From the NCBI RefSeq assembly GCF_000758705.1, contig NZ_CP009287.1, positions 4,030,001 to 4,094,000 of the forward strand: a DNA stretch of 64,000 bases. Reading direction: 5' to 3'. Source of the stretch: Paenibacillus graminis (GTDB lineage: Bacteria; Bacillota; Bacilli; Paenibacillales; Paenibacillaceae). The first letter of the stretch is position 1; each line of letters opens with the position of its first letter. Under the pieces are notes generated by a model. The model was not told the origin of the DNA. It did no database searches and saw only the letters and a list, made by a program, of their open reading frames with translations. Shown here one piece after another: positions 7,633 through 17,017 of the stretch. A program made the translations under genes and the position numbers.

Positions 7633-8828
7633 ATCGACACCTCTTCTTTCCGGTTCTTCATTACCGCGTTAATTTTCTCAGAGCTTATCAGCATTACAAT
7701 AATATATCCCACCAGCATAAACGGAAGAATCATAAATGAGCTGCGCGCGGCAATCCATCCCAGCATAGGAGGCAGAAAAGCGCCTCCGGTATAGGCCATA
7801 GCCATCTGATAGCCCATGATTTTCTGGGAATTCTGTTTACCGAAACGGGCGGGCGTCTCATGCAGCATACACGGAAAGATGGGAGCAGCGCCAAGGCCTA
7901 CAAGAATAAATCCGAATAAGGAAAATATAGCCGGCAGCGGCAGGACCAGCAGCAGCGCCCCCAACAGAGAGACCAAGATGCCGGTGCGGATCAGCTGGCG
8001 GTTATTAAAACGGAAGGTAACAAAACCGGTGATCAGCCTCCCTAAGGTGATCCCCCCGTAATAAAGCGACACCCAGCCGGCAGCGGTTGCTGCAGACAGC
8101 CCTTTTACATTGACCAGAAAGCTGCTGCCCCAGAGCCCAAGCGTTGCCTCTACCCCGCAATAAAAAAGAAAGGTAATCAGCGCAAGCTTCACGCCCTTGA
8201 TGCGCAGCACCCCTGTCCCCGGAACCTGCGGCGAAATAATCTCCTGCTGAATTTGCTCTGCAGGTGCCTGAGCTGCGGGCTGAGCACGCTTCCAGAGCGG
8301 CAGCGCAATGAACAACACCACAACCAGAGCGAACTGAATCAGACTGACTGTCAAAAAACCGTGCCGCCAGGACTCACCTGCAGCAATATAACGCGACATA
8401 ATTATCGGGCCCAGCATAGCGCCTACCCCCCAGAAGCAGTGAAGCCAGCTCATATGGTGGGCTTTGTAGTGAGTAGCCACATAATTGTTCAGCCCGGCAT
8501 CAATAGAACCTGCACCGAGTCCGAGCGGAAAGCTAAGCACTGCCAGCCAGAGAATCGAAGGTGAATATGAAAAGCCTAGTAAAGCAACCGCCGTAACGGC
8601 AACGCTTATAAAAGTAACCTTCCCCGTACCCAGCTTATTCAGCACCGCACTGCTGGCCAGGCTGGAGACGATTGTACCTGCAACAACGATCATGGAGAGC
8701 AGGCCCGCCGCATCCACCGGTGCCCCGAAATCCGGGCGCATCATCGGCCAGGCCGCTCCAATCATGGAATCCGGCAAGCCAAGACTGATAAAAGCCAAAT
8801 AAATAATAATCAGAAAAACCGTAGCCAT
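7629..8828 (-). CDS. MFS transporter, FucP/sugar-type
   Basis: A 399-residue major facilitator with 12 hydrophobic segments in two halves and a central hydrophilic loop containing AQAPAEQIQQE. The pattern DFGAPVDAAGLLSMIVVAGTI and the LGLGAGSIDAGLNNYVA helix resemble the fucose/glucose-mannose MFS branch. It would be an inner-membrane sugar or nucleoside importer. It lies 13 bases after the ROK regulator gene and overlaps the DUF1349 gene, making a three-gene operon. The substrate is inferred only from the ROK partner. Confidence 0.88.
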   Translation of the reverse strand: MATVFLIIIYLAFISLGLPDSMIGAAWPMMRPDFGAPVDAAGLLSMIVVAGTIVSSLASSAVLNKLGTGKVTFISVAVTAVALLGFSYSPSILWLAVLSFPLGLGAGSIDAGLNNYVATHYKAHHMSWLHCFWGVGAMLGPIIMSRYIAAGESWRHGFLTVSLIQFALVVVLFIALPLWKRAQPAAQAPAEQIQQEIISPQVPGTGVLRIKGVKLALITFLFYCGVEATLGLWGSSFLVNVKGLSAATAAGWVSLYYGGITLGRLITGFVTFRFNNRQLIRTGILVSLLGALLLVLPLPAIFSLFGFILVGLGAAPIFPCMLHETPARFGKQNSQKIMGYQMAMAYTGGAFLPPMLGWIAARSSFMILPFMLVGYIIVMLISSEKINAVMKNRKEEVSM

Positions 8829-8841
8829 AAATGTCTACCAC

Positions 8842-9870
8842 CTATGCTTCAAATTTGGTCAATTGCAGCCCCGTCTCCAGGGTTGCGAGGGTTGAAACGA
8901 TCATGCCATTCAAATAATCCGCGGCAAAATCCGTGCTTAGCACAATCTGCGGAGCCACACCGGGCGGCAGCAGCCCCGCACATAGCTCCACAATGCCGCT
9001 AAGATGCTCCACCTGCAAAAAGCTGCCGTACAGCACAACAGCGTCCGGGTTCAACACGCCGCTGACCGTCGCCGTCAGTCTGGCGATTGCCTCCATCATC
9101 CCTGCCGGTGAAGACTGCCACTCGCTGCTGCTCCATGGAATACCCAAAGGGATATTGGCTACCTCACCGGCAAAACCGCTTCTCCCTCTATGGAGCTTGC
9201 CGTTAATAATAATGCCGGCCCCTGGCGGAAACCGGTCAGGAAAGTACAAATAAACCGCCGAAGCCGCCGCTTCCCTCCCCGTTCTGCTATAGTATCCGAT
9301 CGCCGCCGCATTCACATCATTTTCAATAATGACCCGCTTCTGGCAGCGTTCCCTGAAATACTCTGCCACAGGAATACCGCGCAGGGCCTCATAATCAGAC
9401 AACACCAGCCTTCCACCCGCTTCTGCGCCGGGCAATCCGAAGCCGATCGCCTGGATAGCAGGATACCGGTTAAGCAATTCATCAATAATGACTTCGAAAC
9501 AGACCAAATCCACCTGCTCTACAGGCCGGTTTGCTTCATACAGACAGCGTCCAAAAAGTGTAACCACCGTACAGTGGATACAGATGCCCCCGTGCTTTTC
9601 AAAAGGGAACAGGATCAGCGCCAGAGCATGCTCATCATTGTATATGTATTGCTGGGCAGGTCTTCCCCCGCTGGATGAAATCTGCCCCGCGGCCAGCACC
9701 TCATTCTGCCGGACCAGCACCTCAAGCACGGAACCGGCGGTAACAACGCTGAGTCCCGTGTCCTCGGCGATCTGCCGTTTGGTAGCCTGTTTGCGTTCCT
9801 TCAGGACGCGCCGCACCAGGTTGATATTCACTTCCTTGATAACTAGAGCATTGCCCCCGATGTTCTTCAT
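8842..9870 (-). CDS. ROK family transcriptional regulator (NagC/XylR type)
   Basis: A 342-residue protein with an N-terminal winged helix (RQIAEDTGLSVVTAGSVLEVLVRQNEVL, about residues 24-51) followed by a ROK sugar-kinase-like domain. The ROK part keeps GFGLPGAE and IENDVNAAAIGYY motifs, but the Cys-rich zinc loop of classical ROK proteins is not evident. NagC/XylR/Mlc relatives repress sugar genes and release DNA on binding a sugar. The ATG at 9870 follows GAGGTGAGG. It heads the operon with the MFS transporter, so it probably controls uptake of a sugar that I cannot name. Confidence 0.88.
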   Translation of the reverse strand: MKNIGGNALVIKEVNINLVRRVLKERKQATKRQIAEDTGLSVVTAGSVLEVLVRQNEVLAAGQISSSGGRPAQQYIYNDEHALALILFPFEKHGGICIHCTVVTLFGRCLYEANRPVEQVDLVCFEVIIDELLNRYPAIQAIGFGLPGAEAGGRLVLSDYEALRGIPVAEYFRERCQKRVIIENDVNAAAIGYYSRTGREAAASAVYLYFPDRFPPGAGIIINGKLHRGRSGFAGEVANIPLGIPWSSSEWQSSPAGMMEAIARLTATVSGVLNPDAVVLYGSFLQVEHLSGIVELCAGLLPPGVAPQIVLSTDFAADYLNGMIVSTLATLETGLQLTKFEA

Positions 9871-9946
9871 CTGCCCTCACCTCATTATTATATTACTTTA
9901 TAAAAGCATTATAATAAATGGTTTTTTTTCGCGTGAGAATATAAAT

Positions 9947-9974
9947 AAGCCCGGCAGATGATTGCTGCCAGGCT
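9947..9974 (-). terminator. terminator after the PFOR operon
   Basis: On the minus strand AGCCTGGCAG pairs with CTGCCGGGCT across a 7-base loop, followed by TATTTATATT. It lies 34 bp after the stop at 10008. Confidence 0.6.
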
Positions 9975-10007
9975 CATATTTATAAATGAGTACAGTTATT
10001 ATAAGTT

Positions 10008-12314
10008 CTACAAATCGGGGTGCTCGTGTTTGGCTTTGAGACGGGTCCAGCGGCGCTGTACTTCACTTTCGAAAGCACGCAGTGCAGGTTCGTTCTCCGG
10101 CTTAAGCAGATGGCGGGTTTTGCCCATCGTTTTCAGCCATGCAGAAACTTCAACACGTTTGTCTTTCTCTTCCGGATTATACGTAATCGTTGTTGTGCCC
10201 CGCTCTACTTCATAAAGCGGGAAGAAGCAGGATTCTACCGCCAGCGACACAATATCTGTACCGTCTTTGTCTTCACTCATCCAGTTAAGCGGGCAGGCAA
10301 TGAGGATCTTGCCGTAGACCAGACCTTCATTCTGTGCGTACCACTGGGCTTTGGCTGCCTTTTTGAGCAAATCCTGCGGATAAGCCTCACAGCCGGTGAA
10401 CACGTAAGGGATATTGGTTGCGGCCATAATCTGTGCCGTATCCTTATGCTGGGTTACTTTACCCTGCTGTGTTTTGCCGATGCTTGAAGTCGAAGTACGG
10501 TGGCCGAGTGGTGTGGAATACGACTGCTGGGCGCCTGTATTCATGTATCCTTCGTTGTCGTACTCTACAATAATCATCTTGTGGCCGCGCAGTGCTGCAC
10601 CGATAGCCGGGCCCATACCGATGTCCATCCCGCCGTCACCAGTAACCATGACAAAGGTGAAGTCTTCCTTCAGGCCAAGTCCATCCAGCTCACCGCGGCG
10701 TTTGCGTTCCCAGAACATCTCCACGACACCGGACAGCGTAGCTGCACCGTTCTGGAACAGGTTGTGGATGAACGTCGATTTATGTGCTGAATAAGGGTAG
10801 CCGGTAGTCGTAACCATCGCACAGCCTGTATGGTACAGTGCCACGATGTCTCCTTCGATACCCTTGAAGAACAACTCCAGCCCAGAGAAAATGCCGCAGC
10901 CCGGACATGCCCCATGTCCCGGGGACAAGCGTCTTGGTTTCTTCATCAGGCTGCGGACCGGCGGAACCTTCACACTAAGCTTGCCTGTCTCTTCATTCTG
11001 CTTCACGGTGATCAGGCCTGTCTTGAGGGATTCGAAATCCATCGGCTTCAGCAGACGCTTAGGCGCATTCTCCGGCGTTCCCGGATTGTGGCCGTAGTAA
11101 TCAAACGGAATTTCCACACGGTCAGCAGCTGCTGCATCCATTGCCAATTGGAAGAAATGATGTCCGTCTTCGGCGTAGAAGTCTTTGCCGCCCAGGCCGT
11201 AAATACGGCTGATTACCTTCGTAGTGGTATTGCCATATGTGAACAGCGCCGCTTTGATTTCGTTGACCATGTTGCCGCCGTGTCCGCCGACAGAATCCGC
11301 ACGGTCTCCAACCGTAATAGCCTTCACATTCTTCAGCGCTTCAGCAATTTGCTTCTGCGGGAATGGACGGATCATGTTCGGGGAGATGGCACCGGCTTTG
11401 ATTCCTTGCAGGCGAAGCTGGTCGACCACATCCTTGATGATCTCCGAAGCGGAGTTCATCAGGAATACAGCAACATCGGCATCTTCCATCCGGTACTGCT
11501 CAATCATCGGATAGTGGCGTCCGGTCAGCTCGGCGAACTCTTGGGCAATCTCTTCGAATACTTCACCGGCATTGTACATGGCAACGGATTGCTGGTAACG
11601 GTTGTTGATATAATCAGGTTCGTTCATGTACGGGCCAACAGTTACCGGATTGTTGCGGTCCAATGTATCTGTAAAGCCCGCAGGAGGCTGCTCGCCTACG
11701 AACTTATGAACATCCTCGCGGTGGGCAAAAGCCTGGACACGGCGTTTCTGATGGGACGTGAAATAGCCATCGGAAGCGACCATGACCGGAAGGCGGACCT
11801 TCGCGTGCTCAGCCAGCTTCAGGGCCATCAGGTTCATGTCATAGACGGATTGGGGGTCCCGGCACATCAGAATCGGCCAGCCGGTATTCAGGGCAAAATA
11901 TAAGTCAGAGTGGTCACCATGAATGTTGAGCGGGCCTGAGATCGAGCGGCAGATCAGGTTCATGACCATAGGCATGCGCGTACCTGCTTGTACAGGCATT
12001 TGCTCCAGCATGAACATATAGCCTTGGGCGCTGGTAGCGTTGAAGACACGTCCGCCCGCAGTAGATGCGCCGTAACAGATCCCCGCAGAGCTATGCTCAC
12101 CATCTGAAGGAACAAGCATGATGTCATGCTGTCCGCTGGCTTTCATGGTGTCCAGGAATTGGGCAACCTCAGTCGATGGCGAGATAGGGAAATAACCCAT
12201 CACATGATAGTTGATCTGATGGGCGGCATAAGCAGCCATTTCGTTGCCGGATTCATATAGGAATTTCTGCTCCACTTTGGCAGAGCCTACTTCTTTTTCA
12301 TAATCGATAGCCAT
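10008..12314 (-). CDS. pyruvate/2-oxoacid:ferredoxin oxidoreductase, fused alpha-beta subunit
   Basis: A 768-residue fusion. Residues about 15-420 are the alpha (pyrimidine-binding plus domain II) part, with GYFPISPSTEVAQF and DGEHSSAGICYGAS. Residues about 460-740 are the beta, thiamine-diphosphate-binding part, with the GHGACPGCGIF Cys motif and a GDGGMDIGMG ThDP/Mg motif. With the neighbouring gamma-delta protein it would oxidise pyruvate or a related 2-oxoacid to the acyl-CoA, reducing ferredoxin. It is cytosolic and oxygen-sensitive in most relatives. The ATG at 12314 has AAAGGTGG. A 26-bp gap separates it from the partner gene. Pyruvate is the likeliest substrate, but 2-oxoglutarate or branched oxoacids cannot be excluded. 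Confidence 0.9.
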   Translation of the reverse strand: MAIDYEKEVGSAKVEQKFLYESGNEMAAYAAHQINYHVMGYFPISPSTEVAQFLDTMKASGQHDIMLVPSDGEHSSAGICYGASTAGGRVFNATSAQGYMFMLEQMPVQAGTRMPMVMNLICRSISGPLNIHGDHSDLYFALNTGWPILMCRDPQSVYDMNLMALKLAEHAKVRLPVMVASDGYFTSHQKRRVQAFAHREDVHKFVGEQPPAGFTDTLDRNNPVTVGPYMNEPDYINNRYQQSVAMYNAGEVFEEIAQEFAELTGRHYPMIEQYRMEDADVAVFLMNSASEIIKDVVDQLRLQGIKAGAISPNMIRPFPQKQIAEALKNVKAITVGDRADSVGGHGGNMVNEIKAALFTYGNTTTKVISRIYGLGGKDFYAEDGHHFFQLAMDAAAADRVEIPFDYYGHNPGTPENAPKRLLKPMDFESLKTGLITVKQNEETGKLSVKVPPVRSLMKKPRRLSPGHGACPGCGIFSGLELFFKGIEGDIVALYHTGCAMVTTTGYPYSAHKSTFIHNLFQNGAATLSGVVEMFWERKRRGELDGLGLKEDFTFVMVTGDGGMDIGMGPAIGAALRGHKMIIVEYDNEGYMNTGAQQSYSTPLGHRTSTSSIGKTQQGKVTQHKDTAQIMAATNIPYVFTGCEAYPQDLLKKAAKAQWYAQNEGLVYGKILIACPLNWMSEDKDGTDIVSLAVESCFFPLYEVERGTTTITYNPEEKDKRVEVSAWLKTMGKTRHLLKPENEPALRAFESEVQRRWTRLKAKHEHPDL

Positions 12315-12340
12315 TATTCATTCCACCTTTCTTCCGAGTA

Positions 12341-13351
12341 TTAATCCTGGGTAACCAGATCAAATTGGTGGTGCACTGTGTGGCTGTCCGCATAACCTTC
12401 CTTCTCACGCTGGCTTGACAGCGCCGAGGTTGGACATGCGCCCACACATTTCAGGCAACCCTTGCAATATTGATAGTCGATGCCTGTCAGGAACATTTGC
12501 GAACGGCCCTTGCGGTCAATCCGTTCTTCCCATACAAAGCACTGATCCGGACATACAGTATCGCACTGGGCGCAGTGAATACACGATTCGTTATCATAAG
12601 CCGGGAGCATACCGGAGCGTGAAATGCTGAGATTCTTCAGGAATGTGCTGCCCGGATTAATAATCGAGCCGCCGATCGGCTGGGTATCGTAACCCAGAAC
12701 GCCAATATCGGAACGGACATATTCAGGCATGCTGTCCCCGGCAGCCAGCTCAAACTTCATAAATTGCACTTCATTATAGCCGCGCTCAAACGTCGTAATG
12801 GCCGACTGGACGGCCTGCGGATATTTTTTGCCGAGGGATTTCTCAATAACACCCTTCATGGTTTCGGTATCAAGGAATGGACAGAGCCGGAACAGCGCGC
12901 CCAGCATCGCCATATTTACCCGGTTCTTCTCTTTCAGCGCAATGCTGGTTCCATCGATCACGGCAATGGTTCCGGCCTTCATCTTCAGCAGCTCTTTCAG
13001 CTCATCCGGCGATTTGGCCGAATTCACCAGTACCGTGCTGTGCTCAAGGATACCGCTGGTCACGTTGACTGTCTTGGCCAACGCTTCATGGAACACTCCC
13101 ACAACATGCGGACGTTCTACCGGCGAGGTATCACGGATATGCGTGTTCAGATCACAGAAGCGGATATGTGCCTTAACGGCAGACCCCTTCTTCTCCGAAC
13201 CGTAAGAAGAGAAACTGACACCGTTCAGTCCGGCACCGACCACTCCTGCTTCTGCTAGCATCTTGCCTGCCAGGTTCGCACCCAAGCCTCCAATGGATTC
13301 CAGACGAATCTCGAAAAATCCAAGATCGTTAACGATTGGTAATTGTACCAC
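12341..13351 (-). CDS. 2-oxoacid:ferredoxin oxidoreductase, fused gamma-delta subunit
   Basis: A 336-residue fusion: a gamma domain (residues about 10-190, opening GGLGANLAGKMLAEAG) and a delta domain with two [4Fe-4S] motifs, CIHCAQCDTVCPDQC and CKGCLKCVGACP. It completes the PFOR with the next gene and carries electrons from the ThDP site to ferredoxin. I place the start at GTG 13351, eight bases after AGAAAGGGG; the in-frame TTG at 13357 is too close to that site. The long intergenic region upstream presumably holds the promoter. The two-gene arrangement suggests fermentative pyruvate use under anaerobiosis and could supply reduced ferredoxin to the hydrogenase at 38.8-40.2 kb. Confidence 0.9.
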   Translation of the reverse strand: MVQLPIVNDLGFFEIRLESIGGLGANLAGKMLAEAGVVGAGLNGVSFSSYGSEKKGSAVKAHIRFCDLNTHIRDTSPVERPHVVGVFHEALAKTVNVTSGILEHSTVLVNSAKSPDELKELLKMKAGTIAVIDGTSIALKEKNRVNMAMLGALFRLCPFLDTETMKGVIEKSLGKKYPQAVQSAITTFERGYNEVQFMKFELAAGDSMPEYVRSDIGVLGYDTQPIGGSIINPGSTFLKNLSISRSGMLPAYDNESCIHCAQCDTVCPDQCFVWEERIDRKGRSQMFLTGIDYQYCKGCLKCVGACPTSALSSQREKEGYADSHTVHHQFDLVTQD

Positions 13352-13819
13352 CGACAAAACCCCTTTCTAAGTGTCAAGTAGAATAACATCCTTATGACTT
13401 TTTCAACGATTGTAACTTGATTTCGCAGGTCGCGAAGTGACAAATCTTGCATTTTCCACGCTTGGGGAATCACAATAATTTATGGATTTCAATCGATTTC
13501 TTTATACGCGACAGTGCTGCGTTACTTTAATAGAAGATAATCTTCCATAAAAACGACAAAATGTGAACATTATATGTCAAACTGCATTTCCCAAGTCAAA
13601 TGTGGAACGAATGTCACCCTTAATTTAGCAATAAAATTAAAAATTAAGATGTTAAATTTGTCACATAAAACATGATAAATATCACAGGCCGGAAACATGT
13701 CCCGCCTATTTTCCCCGTATCTAAAATGCCCTCGTCCTATCTGCGGAAACAATTGTATGATGGGCATTCTATTCACAACAAAAAAGGTCAACCGGAAGTT
13801 TATGACTGACCTATTAATC
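13352..13819. other. upstream region of the PFOR operon, no gene
   Basis: About 470 bp of AT-rich sequence without a convincing gene. It holds a small inverted repeat, TTCGC then GCGAA, at 13422-13426 and 13432-13436, some 70 bp upstream of the gamma-delta start. A possible minus-strand -35 TTGAAA lies near 13400-13405, but its -10 is not convincing. I found no good Rex or Fnr box. Confidence 0.4.
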
Positions 13820-13848
13820 GAAAAAGCCCATCCGCTGCCGGATAGGCC
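13820..13848 (-). terminator. terminator after the GH8 gene
   Basis: On the minus strand GCCTATCCG, loop GCAG, CGGATGGGC, then TTTTTC. It lies 29 bp after the stop codon at 13877. Confidence 0.85.
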
Positions 13849-13876
13849 TGTGCTTTATTGCCCGCACATCATTTAA

Positions 13877-15109
13877 TTAGTAAGTCCACCAGTTACCGGA
13901 CATCACAATCATAGAGAACAGCTTGATGCTGTCTTCATAGTAGTCTTCCGCCGCACTGCCGGAGGTATGGCTCCAGACTGAATTCAGCCAAGCCTGGTTG
14001 GCCGAGGATGTCATTGCACTAACGCCAAAGGGGGCATAAAATGCGCCGCTGTTGTAGCTTCCGAACGTCGAGCCATTCAACTTGTAGCCGTCCTTGATAC
14101 TGCCCGGAGAGCTGTTGACCTTCGTTTTAATCCAGCTGTTCATCTGATTCAACTGGTTCAAGGCTCTGTTATCTCCGGTTAGCAGGTAATCCGTTGTAAT
14201 GCGCCAAGGTGTCCGGCAGGAGTTATAGTTGTAATTTCCGTCATTTGCATCTTCCAGGAAGCCCGCCGCCGCCGGCTTGTAGACGCCGCCCGAGTACACG
14301 ACAAAGTCAGGCAGGAGTCCGGTGCTGGAGCTGTATCCGCTGTAGAGGCTGTTAATAATGGTGTAGGTTTTGTCCGTTACGTTCTGCCAGCGGGAATCTC
14401 CGGTCGCCGCCTGGAAGGCTTTGAGATGATTCAGCATGAAGTCCGAAGGGCGTGTGGCCGTATTATACGTGCCGCTGTTAGCCCAATCCCCGAGCCGGAT
14501 CGTCCACTGGCTCTGGTTAATTTCGTTATCCATAATAGCGTTAATAATATTATTAGCTGCCTGCAGATAGTTGACCGTACCGCTGCTTCCCCATTGTTTG
14601 TCGGCTAGAAGCAGCGAGAAAGCGATGTCCATGTCTCCGTCGGTCGCGGAATCTTCGCCTTCAATGTTCTGAAAGCTGCTGTTTTGCTTCCAGGACATCA
14701 GATAAGGGTCGATGGAGCTGGGATGCGCAATATAATAGTTATATAAGCCGTTGTAATACGTCTGGGCGTTGCTGTCGTAGCCGGCCATCAGCACCGTGAA
14801 CAGCATGCCATAGCCATGAGCTTCCGATACCGTTTCCCCTGCCGAGTTATATTTGACATAATATTTGCCGGTGCCGGCCGGCTTCAGATATGCCGCTTTC
14901 CACGCATCCCATTTCGTCTTCACGGCATTGTCCATCACCGTTTGAGACACATTATTCGGTTTGATCGTCCCGCTGGTATACGTGGTATGCTGGGGAAAGG
15001 GTTTGTTCACCGCTGCAAAAGCTGAGCCCGCAGGCAGGATAAAGATAGCCAGACATAACAATACGAAGGATTTCCAGTGCCACATACGCTTCCCTTGATT
15101 TTTCATCAT
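13877..15109 (-). CDS. secreted glycoside hydrolase family 8 enzyme (chitosanase/endoglucanase type)
   Basis: A 410-residue GH8 protein with a Sec signal peptide: a basic N-terminus, a hydrophobic stretch (FVLLCLAIFILPAGSAFA) and a likely cleavage after AFA. The catalytic acid lies in VSEAHGYGML (about residue 93) and the GH8 signature ATDGDMDIAFSLLLADKQWG (about residue 157) supplies the catalytic Asp. Close relatives from Bacillus and Paenibacillus hydrolyse chitosan and often beta-1,3-1,4-glucan. The ATG at 15109 is six bases from GAGGAG; the in-frame TTG at 15112 is less likely. It is monocistronic, with its own promoter at 15350-15378, a 30-bp palindrome downstream of that promoter, and a terminator. 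Exact substrate is not determined by sequence. Confidence 0.92.
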   Translation of the reverse strand: MMKNQGKRMWHWKSFVLLCLAIFILPAGSAFAAVNKPFPQHTTYTSGTIKPNNVSQTVMDNAVKTKWDAWKAAYLKPAGTGKYYVKYNSAGETVSEAHGYGMLFTVLMAGYDSNAQTYYNGLYNYYIAHPSSIDPYLMSWKQNSSFQNIEGEDSATDGDMDIAFSLLLADKQWGSSGTVNYLQAANNIINAIMDNEINQSQWTIRLGDWANSGTYNTATRPSDFMLNHLKAFQAATGDSRWQNVTDKTYTIINSLYSGYSSSTGLLPDFVVYSGGVYKPAAAGFLEDANDGNYNYNSCRTPWRITTDYLLTGDNRALNQLNQMNSWIKTKVNSSPGSIKDGYKLNGSTFGSYNSGAFYAPFGVSAMTSSANQAWLNSVWSHTSGSAAEDYYEDSIKLFSMIVMSGNWWTY

Positions 15110-15264
15110 CAATCACTCCTCAAAGTTTTGTAGACATCGGCTTCAAAAAGCTTTGTGCAAAACTCGCCTTGGAAGCATACCCTTTGCCAGTAACATTTCG
15201 GATAATCGGTAATGCAGTCTGGTTCCTCACCTCCCTGGCAGCATCAGATTGGCAGCTTGCGGCA

Positions 15265-15294
15265 CACAAAAGTTAAAGCGCTTTAACTTTTGTG
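15265..15294. promoter_or_regulatory. perfect 30-bp palindrome, candidate LacI-family operator
   Basis: The left arm CACAAAAGTTAAAGC is followed directly by its exact reverse complement. The centre AAAGCGCTTT is typical of LacI/GalR-family operators. It lies about 50-80 bp downstream of the predicted start of transcription of the GH8 gene, where bound repressor would block elongation. Confidence 0.8.
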
Positions 15295-15349
15295 GCAAAA
15301 AAAACAAACAGTCCCACACGGCAAGAAAATTGTAAATTAGTACATAATT

Positions 15350-15378
15350 AATATATTATTCCAGTCTATCGGTGTCAA
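15350..15378 (-). promoter_or_regulatory. sigma-A promoter of the GH8 gene
   Basis: On the minus strand TTGACA (15378-15373), 17-bp spacer, TATATT (15355-15350). Confidence 0.8.
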
Positions 15379-15456
15379 TACGTATATTGTCCTACGAGAG
15401 AAATTTCCGGTTCATTCAACAGATAGCGGCACTGTCAAAAACCGAGTATTGCCGGT

Positions 15457-15502
15457 ACAAAAAAGCTGTCCCTATAGAGAAATCCTACTACAGGGACAGC
15501 CG
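15457..15502 (-). terminator. terminator after pncB
   Basis: On the minus strand GGCTGTCCCT pairs with AGGGACAGCT and is followed by TTTTTT. It lies 18 bp past the pncB stop. Confidence 0.85.
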
Positions 15503-15519
15503 TCATGTCCTAACTTAGC

Positions 15520-16992
15520 TTAAATTCCAGTGTTCGGCTCATCGTTCAGGTCCGGCATCATATGCTCGGCAATCAGCTGCTGCTTGCGGGTCCAGACCCG
15601 CTCGCTCAGATTAACACGGTACACTTCGGGATTCAGCTTGCGCAAATACTCCGGCCAGAACAAATCAATCTGCTCCTGATGATAACGGCGGATTTCATCG
15701 AGAACCGGCAGCTTGTAGACCTGAAATCCGTTCACAAAAATCGGCTCCAGCATCGATACCGCCTCATATTTCTCCACATATTTCTGCAGGTAGGGATGCA
15801 GCGGATTGAACAGCTTCAAGCGGGCACCACTGCGCGGTTCCTGCTCGCCAGGGAAGCTGATATAGTCGGCCAGGGCCTTGCCTTTGGGACCGACGATCCG
15901 GAAAACTTCCTTTTTGCCAGGCGTAGATACTTTCTCCGGGTTGGAGGATATCTTGATCGTCGGCACCATTTCGCCGGTAGGCGATTCTATCTCGACAAGC
16001 TTGTACACACCGCCCAAGGAAGGCTGGTCTGAGGCAGTGATGAGCTGTGTCCCCACCCCCCATGTGTCAATTGCCGCTCCTTGCGACTTCAGGTTCATGA
16101 TTGTATTTTCGTCCAGATCATTGGAGGCTACGATCTTCACATAGTCCAAACCTGCCTCATCCAGCATTTTGCGTGCCTGAATGGACAAATAAGCCAAGTC
16201 TCCGCTGTCCAGCCGGATGGCGTTCATCCGCTTGCCCGCCGCTTCCAGCATCTTCGCTGTATTGATCGCATGCGGCACACCGCTGCGGAGGGTATCGAAG
16301 GTATCCACCAGCAGGGTGACGCCATCCGGCATCACCTTGGCATACGCATCAAAGGCCTCCTGCTCGCTGGCAAAGCTCTGTACCCAGGAATGGGCATGGG
16401 TTCCCTTGGTGGGAATGCCGAACTTTTTGCCGGCCAGCATGTTCGAGGTGGCATGGAAGCCGCCGACATAAGCCGCGCGGGCGCCCCAGACAGCCGCATC
16501 CGCTTCCTGCGCACGCCGGGTGCCGAACTCCAGAAGCGTATCTTTCGGAGCCACCTGCTTAATCCGGGATGCCTTGGTGGCAATCAGGGTCTGGTAGTTC
16601 ATGAAGTTCAGGATAGCCGTCTCCACCAGCTGCGCCTCCATGATCGTACCCTCAACCCGGATCAGCGGTTCATCCTGGAATACCAGCGCCCCCTCTTTCA
16701 TGGAATAGATACTGCCCTGGAAATGGAACTGCAGCAGTTCTTCCAGAAAAGCAGGCGCATAGTTTTCTTCCTGCTCCGACAGATAACGGATATCCTCTTC
16801 CGTAAACCGCAGCTCGGAAATATACTGGGTGATACGCTCCAGCCCGGCGAATACGGCAAAGCCGTTGCCGAACGGAAGCTTGCGGAAATAGGCTTCGAAC
16901 ACCGCTTTCCGCTTATGGCTTCCATTCATCCAATGGGCGTACATCATATTGATCTGGTATTTGTCTGTATGTAGAGCAAGTTCTCTCCTCAA
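15520..16992 (-). CDS. pncB: nicotinate phosphoribosyltransferase
   Basis: A 490-residue NAPRTase, which makes nicotinate mononucleotide from nicotinate and PRPP with ATP in the NAD salvage pathway. Family landmarks are the N-terminal TDKYQINMMYAHW, the LEFGTRRAQ strand, GTHAHSWVQSF with the His region used for autophosphorylation, and the IRLDSGDLAYLS PRPP-site segment. It is cytosolic. TTG 16992 is eight bases from a GGAG; a second in-frame TTG four codons on is also possible. It follows pncA by 26 bp and both follow a Nudix-winged helix gene, so nicotinamide is deamidated and then re-incorporated by consecutive genes. Confidence 0.95.
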   Translation of the reverse strand: MRRELALHTDKYQINMMYAHWMNGSHKRKAVFEAYFRKLPFGNGFAVFAGLERITQYISELRFTEEDIRYLSEQEENYAPAFLEELLQFHFQGSIYSMKEGALVFQDEPLIRVEGTIMEAQLVETAILNFMNYQTLIATKASRIKQVAPKDTLLEFGTRRAQEADAAVWGARAAYVGGFHATSNMLAGKKFGIPTKGTHAHSWVQSFASEQEAFDAYAKVMPDGVTLLVDTFDTLRSGVPHAINTAKMLEAAGKRMNAIRLDSGDLAYLSIQARKMLDEAGLDYVKIVASNDLDENTIMNLKSQGAAIDTWGVGTQLITASDQPSLGGVYKLVEIESPTGEMVPTIKISSNPEKVSTPGKKEVFRIVGPKGKALADYISFPGEQEPRSGARLKLFNPLHPYLQKYVEKYEAVSMLEPIFVNGFQVYKLPVLDEIRRYHQEQIDLFWPEYLRKLNPEVYRVNLSERVWTRKQQLIAEHMMPDLNDEPNTGI

Positions 16993-17017
16993 ATCCTCAT
17001 CTCCTAGCTATTCTTCT

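Noticed and set aside
10830..11903. Long + strand open frame opposite the PFOR alpha-beta gene
   Set aside because: Antisense shadow of a well supported enzyme gene.
13570..13791. 73-codon minus-strand frame upstream of the PFOR operon
   Set aside because: AT-rich intergenic DNA, no ribosome-binding site, no recognisable protein features.
15265..15294. CcpA cre identity of the GH8 palindrome
   Set aside because: The centre is cre-like, but the extended perfect symmetry and flanking CACAAAAGTT fit a dedicated LacI-family operator better.
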